From positions 1 through 17,644 of the forward strand of contig JAHIYL010000126.1 in the NCBI GenBank assembly GCA_018815145.1: a DNA stretch of 17,644 bases. Reading direction: 5' to 3'. The position numbers and the translations under genes were made by a program. Positions 1 through 9,900 of the stretch are shown piece after piece. This DNA comes from Nanobdellota archaeon. GTDB lineage: Archaea; Nanobdellota; Nanobdellia; Woesearchaeales; GW2011-AR15. The first letter of the stretch is position 1, and each line of letters begins with the position of its first letter. The notes under the pieces were generated by a model that was not told the origin of the DNA, searched no databases, and saw only the letters and a program-made list of their open reading frames with translations.

Positions 1-5
1 CTCAT

Positions 6-11
6 CCTCCT
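6..11 (-). promoter_or_regulatory. Possible Shine-Dalgarno of a downstream gene beyond the window
   Basis: The minus strand reads AGGAGG at 11-6, followed directly by ATGAG up to the window edge. A perfect Shine-Dalgarno core with the start a few bases further on (off-window) is possible. The adjacent ATG has no spacing and is an unlikely start. None of the other gene starts in this window has an obvious Shine-Dalgarno, so this may be chance. Confidence 0.25.
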
Positions 12-37
12 GTATCTGAATTACAAAAAATATTTTG

Positions 38-82
38 GGAGAAAAAAGGAAAAGGATGGCCCCACTCAAGAAAGAGGGGCCA
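38..82 (-). terminator. Hairpin plus T-rich tract ending the minus-strand unit
   Basis: Positions 57-63 (TGGCCCC) and 76-82 (GGGGCCA) are perfect inverted repeats, giving a 7-bp GC-rich stem with a 12-nt loop. On the minus strand the stem is followed by T-rich sequence (TCCTTTTCCTTTTTTC, about 41-56). It lies about 17 nt past the stop codon at 100-102. Oligo-T runs alone can terminate archaeal transcription, and the hairpin would add to it. The position fits the end of the giant-protein operon. No expression data can be seen. Confidence 0.6.
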
Positions 83-99
83 CGTAAAACACTTCTACA

Positions 100-825
100 T
101 TACTTAATTTCCACGTAGAGCGTGACTGAACCTGCACCAAGCTTATACTCGCGTAAAAGTGCAGGCATTGATATTTCATAATCATATATTCCATACTTGC
201 CGGGCATGGCCTGTGTCGAATTTGTGAAAAATACAATATCCTGGCTACCGTCATATTCAGGCCCCCCGTCTGATGCATCCCAGAGGATACCTGTGATAAA
301 TGATTCTGTGTCTGTTGAATTTCTTATCGGTACATTGGCAATAATATTGTCATAGACAGTAAAAGATGCCAATTTCCGCGGCAAAAAATCATATGTGTAT
401 GAATTATTTATTGAGTCTGTAAAATTCACCATCCCTATTGCATAGTCCAACTCATAAAAATCATTTCCTGCCTCAAGACCTGAAGTATTTCTGCCAAGCG
501 CCTGCAGATTGTCCCAGTCTATTGCTGTCCCTGACTCAACAAAATAGATGTTTGACGGAAGCAAAGAATTCCAGGTAATCTGAGACATATTGTTTGACGA
601 ATCAAGCACTACAAGAGCTGACATGTTTCCGTAATAGGTCTGCCAGCCTGATATATCTACAAGCGCATAGGCATAGTTATTTGTTTCATTTATTTCAGTT
701 ATATTATTAAGAAAATCCAGGAATACATATATATAGTGAGGTCCCCCTGCAGAGACAGTCCACGTAACATTCAATGTAGTATTTGAATTCTCCTGCGATA
801 CGTCTGGAAGTTCAGTGACAGTCAA
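100..825 (-). CDS. C-terminal fragment of giant surface protein A: CARDB remainder plus conserved C-terminal module
   Basis: This is the 3' end of the giant gene, read in the -1 frame relative to 906-10868. The listed TTG at 825 is only the first start-like codon. The frame is open upstream to about 945, and the codons up to about 911 spell further CARDB sequence (NIGGSSAYNFTVEFWDNHPN), so this is not an independent gene start. Residues 1-58 finish the CARDB fold with the hallmark ending EINETNN. The remaining 183 residues are a module shared with the C-terminus of the protein at 13089-17644: INxxxLxALGRN-like, NDFYELD, HTDSIN/FTDSIN, TGILWD, YDGxQxIVF, YGxYDxE, LRxYK and a final LYxExK. There is no signal peptide, membrane helix or sorting signal. 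The module probably acts in surface attachment or assembly, by inference from its position; I recognise no named family. It ends in TAA just before the terminator hairpin. Confidence 0.85.
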   Translation of the reverse strand: MTVTELPDVSQENSNTTLNVTWTVSAGGPHYIYVFLDFLNNITEINETNNYAYALVDISGWQTYYGNMSALVVLDSSNNMSQITWNSLLPSNIYFVESGTAIDWDNLQALGRNTSGLEAGNDFYELDYAIGMVNFTDSINNSYTYDFLPRKLASFTVYDNIIANVPIRNSTDTESFITGILWDASDGGPEYDGSQDIVFFTNSTQAMPGKYGIYDYEISMPALLREYKLGAGSVTLYVEIK

Positions 826-905
826 GATCCCGTTGATCTGTGTACCTGATGCATTAGGATGATTGTCCCAAAACTCAACAGTAAAATTATATGCAGAACT
901 GCCTC

Positions 906-918
906 CTATATTAATAAA
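906..918 (-). other. Frameshift joining the two parts of giant gene A
   Basis: The coding strand reads ACT TTA TTA ATA TAG in the long frame, ending the 3320-aa ORF at 908-906. One base more (for example TTT AAT ATA GGA GGC) would give TLFNIGG and run straight into the downstream frame. The CARDB domain of the paralogue at 13089-17644 has matching sequence on both sides (GENITINASVFNTGE), which pins the shift to this spot. No canonical X XXY YYZ slippery heptamer is present. A real mutation or a sequencing or assembly error is more likely than programmed frameshifting. Confidence 0.85.
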
Positions 919-3900
919 GTAGCATTTATTGTAATATTTTGACCTTCAGCATAATCTGAGCTATTGATCATAATATACTCTGACAAAATGTAAAGATCAG
1001 GGGGCTTAATAAAAATCCATCTTGGCTGAGAAAGATTGCTGTTTCCATAATAATCTGTGCAGGACACACTCCATTTGTGCCAGCCGCCTCCGGGAATGAA
1101 TGGATAAAAGAATTGAATCTCATCCTCAATTATTGTGTCGTCATAGGTGTATTTTTCATCATCGATGAACAAGCTGCAATTTGCAATTGTACTCAATGTA
1201 TCATTCACCAAATACCTAAATGTGACAGTGCTATTGGAAGATGAGCCGTTCAAAGGAAGAGTCAGACTGACATTAGGACCCGTAGAATCCAGTTTTACCT
1301 CAAAAAAACTGTGATTCCATGCATCATAATACTTAGGCTTTGTTGCATAGGAAATTGCTGTGTAATTGCTGATTTTTTGTCCGGCGAAGTTCCAACCATA
1401 CTCAAAAATTCCAGTAATATCTGTCGCATCTTCAATCCTCAGAATATGCTCCTCTTCACCACCAATTGAATATTCTGCTGAAAATGATGAATTCCCATTG
1501 TAAATAATGATATCTCCATCTTCAACTGTGAACCATCTCACTATCTCGTCATTGTGGCTGTCGCAGTAGTCGTATGTATCATCCACTTCACAGTATCTAA
1601 TATCTGGAGTTGCAGTATAGATGTCTCTTGCCCTAACATACTGTGTATCCTGGCCACCATCGTCATCATTCTGTGTAACCATGATCCTTGGATTGGTGTA
1701 ATTTGCAGTCCATGTGATTGCATCCCATTGACTTGCATCAATATTGGTAAATCCCATCTGTATTGTCTGGATCTCATGGAGCACAGGATCAATTGCTATC
1801 CATGCCATATCCTCATGAGGCTTATCTGCATCACACGCATCCTCATCATTTGGCGCTATAGCATCTATATGTGTGCAGCCTTTCATCTCAACTTGCGATG
1901 TGGTAGAAGTGTCAAACCATACCATTGCCCCTATCTCATCACTGAGTTGGTGATAGCTCTGGACCGATCCAAATACATAAGGTACATTGCTAAATGTCTT
2001 GTCATAGCTGATTATTGTATCAGGAGCATGGGTATGCTCATTATACTGGATTCCGCAATCCATCCAATCAAAATCATCACATAATTCGCTGTTTATGACA
2101 AAATAGTGGACCTCTTCATCCACATATCCAGCAGTTGGGCATGTAGGCGCATTGTTCTCATCAATACATGTAGTTACTATTGCACCTGTGCCTGAAATCT
2201 GATGGACAACTGGGATTGGAGCATTGTCATCCTGTGATGCATCTTCATTCTGAGAAACTGGAGTCAAAAAAATATAAGGAGTTGATGAATAATAATTATC
2301 AAATACAAGGCTGACATTTTGAAAATTTGATGTATTGTATGTACCTGTCTCTCCCAAAATTGTTGTAGATGCAAAATTCTGGCTTTCACTTGTGGCAGCA
2401 AGATTCCCATAATAAACAAAAAAATCTGTCTCTTGATCCTTTGTAAGGTTAAGTGAAACATAGAAAACAGTGGAAGCAGTATCACAGCCCGAAACATAAG
2501 TGTAAATAAAAGCTTCACCATCTAAATCTGCAAATCTTGCATCAGCACAGTCAGATCGCATCTTATTCTCATTGATCAATTGTTCAGTATCTACTGTAAA
2601 TTCCAATTTGATATTTGTCTTATTATTTGATGGAGCCTCGATAGTTACCAGTTTTCTATAGTCCCATGAATCATTCCACCATATATATGGATTATTTGAT
2701 CTGATGATATCTAAAACAATAGATGATTCAAGCGGATTATTAAAATAGTCAGTAACATTTGTGATAATATCTACAATATCATTTTCCTGATTACCCTTTT
2801 CATAAGCAAATTTTTCTGTACTAACATCAATATCCATTTCATACCTAATTTCAATTGTAATCAATCTTGTCTCAGACCAAGCCTGATGGTTTTCAATCCC
2901 AAAATCATCCCAACAAGAGATGTTCAAGTAATAATCTCCATCAGACATATTAGTAATATTGTACTGCAATGTCTCTGATTGAAGCATAGGTGAAAATATG
3001 GTCTCATTTAATACATTGTCAATATATAGTGAACAATTCTGGATTTGTGATGAATTGTCTACAACTGAATATTGAAAATAAACATTGCCGTCTCCATCTA
3101 CACTGGCGTAAGTTGGAGACAGTAGTGTGATGCCTGGCCCATTATTATCAATTGTGATATTTGTATGTGTGTCATACCCCCCCATATTATCAACTGTATC
3201 ATTTGAATATGCTCTTATCTGATAGGAATTTCTGTCTATAAATGTTGATATGTCCCATGTGCATGCTGCTATCCCAAAATCTATTCCTGTATCATTGCAG
3301 GCTTGTTGCCATGAAGAAAATTCATCATTCCTATACTCAAAGATTGTGAACCCAATATCTCCTACACCTGCATCAATAATTGAGGCATTTAGGATTACAC
3401 TACCTCCTTGTGCTTCATCATATGAACCAAGTTCATCAATGGTTGTGACCGGACCTGTTCTATCAAAAGACACATTTCTCACAGCAGACATATTTTCGTT
3501 TCCAAGAGAATCTGTACAATTGATATACCAATAAAAGGTATCCTCATCAAAACTATATTCTGTAAAATTATATTCTGAACTTTCGATTATGTCTAATGTG
3601 CTGCTTGTCAATACATCGTCTAAATAGAAAATGCAGTCTCCTCCTTCTGACAAATAGTCATTCATCTCATAGAAGAATGACATGTCTATGTCATTGGTCC
3701 TGTAATCATCTGGAGGATTTCCAAGAGACACTGCCGGACCTGTTCTATCAATAGTCATATTGTAGTGAACATCATAATTTCCAATATTGCCTGAAGTATC
3801 ATTTGCATATGCTCTGACCTCATATTCATTGCCATCAGACAATGGCGAGATATTCCATGTTCTTTGATAAGGTGACCTATCATCAGTATTTATTAACACC

Positions 3901-6900
3901 CAAGTTGCTGTTGCATTCTCCCTATATTCAAATGTTACGACATCAACATCGTTTTCATAGTCAGTTGCTGTAGCGTCAACAACATAATCAGATGATACAT
4001 TAGTGAAATTGACAGGGTTCCCAAGTGTTACAACAGGTCCAGCAGTATCAAAACCTACAATTATTGTATTATTCCAATCCAGTCCATCATTATCTGTGAC
4101 AGTGATCCTCAGATAACACGCAAGAGAATTATTCAGGCATTCTGTCTGTTGTATTGTATTAAAAGTACAGTTTTCATCACTTGTGCTGCATAGGGTCTGG
4201 GGAGAAGTAAATCCACTGTTGTCATCAAATTCAAACAAATAATTATTAATTGTGCCATCAAAGTCATACGAACTCGATGCATTAAAAGCCTCAACTCCTA
4301 CTAGCCAGGTTCCATTGGTCGGATAGAAAAAATCAGCATAAGGATGATCATTGATTGTTAGAGTTACGTTATCTGAATATGCATATTCGCTGTTTGTGCT
4401 TGTTGCTCTGCATCTTATCCCAAAAGTATTGTTTCCTGATTCTTCTCCTGATGTAACAGTAAAACTATGTTGACAGGTCGTGTTACCTGTACTACCTACA
4501 TCATCTTCCCCTTTCATCTGAGTGATTGGTTCAAATTCAACTGTCGGCCTTACCATGACAACTGCAATATGTGCTCTGCCAGAAGCAACCCTTGCAAAAG
4601 GCTGGCCAGCTGTTGCAGTATGCCCATTTGCCCAATCAGTTGCTGTAAGCTTGTATACACTTGGTTCAATATCTGTGTAGGCCCAGTATTTTGCCTGGAC
4701 ACCAGATGCTTCTGTCCCATATGTCCTAGTCTCACTCCACTGCCACACATTGAATGGAGAATAATCCCCTGGATCATCATAAGTAGGACCTGTTGCACCT
4801 CTGTCAAAATGAAATCCTGTATCAGTATCCCTTTCCACAAGAATTCCATCATATGCAGTTGTAGCACTACCTTGTAGGCCAACAACACCATCAGCATCAG
4901 GGCTATCCCCTCCGCATGTTGATCCTGGATTATCCATCCACAGCATCCTGGATGCCATATCTCGTATTGGACTAAGTTCAGAAGTCAATATTTTTGTGTA
5001 GGTTGTCTGGCATGCAGTTCCAACATCCATCACATAACTTACACCAGACCAGGGATTAGTGGCACTTGCAACAGCAATACCTCCGGCTGCTGCAGTATAG
5101 CCCCATTTGTCAGTGTATGTTCCATCAGAAAAATCATCATAAAATAACCAGATCTTGGATTGATTATTTTTTGGGTCCGTCGCATTTTCATTGCCATAAT
5201 ACAAATAATAATTATAATTGCTTGAATTTGCACTGAGTGATTCTCCAATTACAAACCAAATAGCACTCTGCGAGGTATTTGGTTGAAAAACCTGTCTATC
5301 AACCTCAATATTATTGGATCCATTCCAGTACACGATTCTAAGATCATTAGCATTATCCTGGAAACTGTCTCCAGATGTATCAAAATCCACTCTTATGACA
5401 TGATTCGCAGCAACCGCACTCTGCGCCTTCACTCTCATCTGTTGTCTATTCAAGTATGATTCATTCCACCAAGGTGCCTGTACAGCTTTCAGATCTCCAC
5501 AATCATACGAATCAATTTCAGTACTTATCTCCGTTGTCAGGGTTGAAGCCTGCCCCCATGTGTCATCTTTGAAATATTCTACATACAATTCAACTCCATC
5601 ACAATCGACAAATCCCCAATCACAAGTTGCATTACAAGTCTGAACATATTGAAAATTACCTTCAGATTCATTGATCTCTAGATCAGCTATAGGCACACTC
5701 ATATTTGCATTTAGTATCCCTCCTTCAGTCACATTCCAGAAATATCCATAGAACGCACTAACACTGTTACCAGCCCTGTCAATAGCATATAAATCACTCC
5801 AGTTAAAATCACCAGAATATTTTATCTCATATTCAACTGAATAGACACCATCACCAATCACATCATCACACGCAGTAACCTGATCATCATACATATCTAC
5901 CTGCTCTGCAGAACCTGTTGGAAGCAAAATTGATGCATATACTCTGTATATTCCTGAGAGAGCATCACTAGCTGTTGCATTCAGACATATCAGATCACTC
6001 ACTTTGTATGTTGTCCCGTTTGTCCATGGATTTCCCACTATAGGGTCCCCTCCGTCAATACCAAAAATCCTTGCCTCAGAAATATTATTATTATATTCAC
6101 TGCTGTCATCATAGCATTCAATCTGCCAATCATAGAATCCATCAATGTTTGTATCTGAAAAAGTATTGTATTCGTCTTCATAAACTGAAAAATTTGTAGC
6201 TGCTACTGAACCATTCACAAGCAAAGAACAGTTCTCTATGCCAGATCCATAGTCAGATGCATTGTATGTATATGTTATTGTACCATCACTATCCCAATAA
6301 TCATCTGCTGGTGAGATCAGGATTATTGTTGGATCGTCAATATCAGTGCATGAGCATACTCCAGCCAAGCATTGTCCAAAAAGAGTTACACAGTCAAGAT
6401 CACATTCCGTATTGTCACACATACCTGGAGAACTTCCATTCCAAATATCTCCTATAGTTAGACTGTCAGAATAGATAGTTCCTGTTCCATTTACACAGTC
6501 ATCCCTTCTATCAGTAGGTGTTCCTCCTATATCATAATATAGTGTTCCTGTGTTTGGACAATTGCCTGAACAACTTACATTAGGTGCCGGTGCATAATCT
6601 CCATTTTGATTACCTGTTGCATTGCAGAAATCACAGTAATTAGCTCTAAGGGTCCCTGAATCAGAAAGCCCTGACCCATCAATATCAACACAAGTCTGTG
6701 TATAATAGCAAGTCTCTTCAAAGGTTGGCCTCTTCCTATCCCAATATGCACAGGATCCTCCATTATTGTCATTGATACAAAACTCAGGTGCTTCTTCTGT
6801 ATCATAATCCCAATTACAGAATGTGTTGCAGGTTTTGTCAAACAGACAGTCTTGTCCAATTATTCCAGGTGCAGTTGAATTGTCTTGGTCACATTCTCCT

Positions 6901-9900
6901 CCGCATCCAACATCACAATCTGCAAGTAATGTTCCACAGCTCCCACCACCTACATAGATATAATCACCGCAATCTGTAGGATTTCCCTGACAACCATATA
7001 CCCCCAGATCAAGATCTCCGCTTAGGCACGTTTGCGGACTTGCATAGTAGCTGCAATTGTAGTTAGTGTGTGTCGAAGCAGTTGCTAACATGTCTTCTCC
7101 TTCATTCAATTCTGAGCAATATGAAATACTTCCCCATTCATTTTCATTCTCGCAAACCCTGAAATCATTTGTCCCGCCGATACATAGTGAATAATTCAAA
7201 TCATATTCATTATAGTTATACACGCAATCGTCATCATCAGAAGTGCAATACCAACCAGTATATGAATAACTTGAATCATTTATGCATATTGCAGAAGGTT
7301 GAGTGCTGAATTTACCTATCTGACAAATCTCATCTGCAGGAACAGCACCAATTCCTACTGATTCACAAGATATTCCAGGAATATAATCATCTTCACATGA
7401 TTGAGTCGAATCAAAACAAAACTGGGTCGTTGGACAATCGGCATGCGCATCACAGAGAACATTAATTAGCATATTTTTATTATTAGTATTGTTGTTTTCA
7501 ATTCCCTGGGTAGTATTGCATGACATGTAAAGATAATCTGTACCCTGACCTGCAGATAATGAATTAGTGTATTCACATATCTTTGATACATTTCTTTCAT
7601 AGATACCGCAATTGATACGTCCATTATCTACCATATCTGAAAAAGTCTCATCAAATTCACTGATAAAGCATGTTGTATTTCTCGTAATTGTTGCATTCAC
7701 AATCGGTGTTTCATCTTCAAATTCATAGGTTTCAGTAAGATCTCCTTCAATTGAATTTACAGTTATCACTGGTGCTGCAGATACTGTCAGTGAATAATTC
7801 ACAAAATGAAAACCATTGTCACCAATGTTGTCATAGCAATAAATATTCCATAAAATGTCTCCATCTCCTGGATCATGATAAATATTTGACTCTGTTCCGT
7901 TTAGAACATAATATATGGTCGCAACAGGTCCAAATGTTCCGGACTCATTTGTATACAATGAACAATTTGGAAGAGTAGAAACTTCCTCATCCTCAACAAT
8001 AAAGCTGAACTGTACCGGAACTGATCCCATTGATGTTTCATCTGCTGGGATAATCAAGGACGTCACATTTGGCGGTTTGTTGTTGTCATACCTAAATAAT
8101 GCATCAGCAATGAAATAGCTCACCTCTTCAGCTGAGTGGGTGATGTCTGTATCAGTCCACCTGTCCTCCTGAATATAAGGCTCTATTTGAGTTGCTGTAA
8201 ATGGTGAATCTTCCCAATTTGCTGCACCACCGTCTCCTCCATCCATTGCAAGCTGATCTGTCACACCCCAAACAGGTGCCTGACCAAATGTGTGAAGTTC
8301 CAGATTATTATGATTATACTGTTGGATTGTATCAGCTGTCCTCCCTGCTTTCCATGCAACATCTCCATTGTCAGTCGATACAGTTCCGCTTGCTCTTCCA
8401 ATGACAATATAATGGATTGTTTCTGAGCTGTGCGAATCCTCTGGATCAACTTCCATTGAATTGAGTGCAAGACGAAAATCACTTACTGTCGGAGGGTTAG
8501 CAGTTGCTGATCCTCTTGTCCATGATTCAATCCAATCAGGATCATTATCTGTCACAGGATTATGAAAATACTCTGCAGTACCTGACCAGGATGCATCTAA
8601 TGACACTACATCTGCACTCCAAGCACTTTTGGAACCAACTGTCCCTGTTGTGTGCTTTCCAGCTTCAACTGTAGGCATGCCTGATATCCCACTCCAATAA
8701 CCTGCTTCTGTCACAAGCAAGTAGATCTTGTTGTCTGAATAGTTCAATCCAGTCCCACTTGTGTGTGGGATTATCATCATCCTAATTTCAACTGTACTTG
8801 AAGTCACATTCCTGATTCTTAGGCTTATTGGAGAGGTATCTGGATTCTGACTTGAAGATGGTTCAAGTGTTGCAATTACAATTGGATCAATATAATTGTA
8901 ATGAAAATTGGCAGTCATCCAATCCTCCCCAACATCGGTTATCAATTGGGTTTCCATCTTAAAAACAACTGCCGGATCAACGGCAATATACCAGGGTCGA
9001 GCCTCGTAAAATATGCCACCCTCATACTCAATATAAGACTCCCCAAGCTCTAATAAATCAGGAGTCTTCAATGGTGCTTGGGCTTTGTAGTGCACAATAG
9101 AATTATTTGTCAGATCATACCATGTCAGCAGAATCTCTCCATCAATTGTTGTAACAGGAAGACCACTGCCATATTCTAACAATATCAGATCTGATGGCAG
9201 TTTTTCATTAAAATTGAATGTCTCCACGTCTACATATGAAACAACCCGAATACTTGTCTGAAAAGGTCCCTGCCATGGATCAATAAATAATGGAGATTCT
9301 CTGCTGACTTCAAATTCATAGAAATCCTGAACAAGAAAACTCGATGTCAGATTGCTATCAACCTTGTTCCCTAATGCCCTTACTTCAAGAGAATAGAAGC
9401 CTGCATCATATGTATGAGTAAAAACTGCCTTGTACACTCCTTTCCGTTGCCTAATTATATTTCCGGACTGAGTTGATAAATCAAAATTATTGGCATCAGG
9501 TGCAGAAATTCTAAGAAACACATCAGCATCAGCCAGGTACCCTGATTTATCCAGGACAACCATATACAGCTCTGCTTCTTCCCCATTCCTGTAAATTGGT
9601 TTGAGTGAATTCACTATAGCAACACCTGTTTCAATAAATCCAGGATCTGTCCCGTCAATCTTTATGCTATACACTTCTCCAGGAACAAGATCCCTGACCT
9701 TAACCCATTCTCCAAAACAGATCTGATTGTCAAATTCAAAATTCTTGCACTTCCAAAGTTCTGTCCCAGATGCAACTATACTAATATCTGCTTGCTCAAA
9801 ATCAAGCGCACTTGGATCAATAGCAAATCCAGAAATCACTTGTTTTTCATTTATTTCTCTTATGTCAAGATCATCCATCTTGAGCTCATAATCACCAGTA

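Noticed and set aside
100..825. An independent 241-aa gene starting at TTG 825
   Set aside because: The frame carries CARDB sequence upstream of this codon, and the product would be half a domain with no signal peptide. It is the tail of the giant gene.
906..918. Programmed -1 ribosomal frameshifting at the split CARDB
   Set aside because: The site (TTTATTAATATAG) has no X XXY YYZ heptamer and no obvious downstream pseudoknot. A simple one-base indel explains it better.
1554..2084. Plus-strand open frames such as 1554-2084, 4467-4877, 10957-11535 and 13140-13628
   Set aside because: They lie antisense inside strongly supported genes and show Cys/His/Ile-rich shadow composition with no domain or signal.
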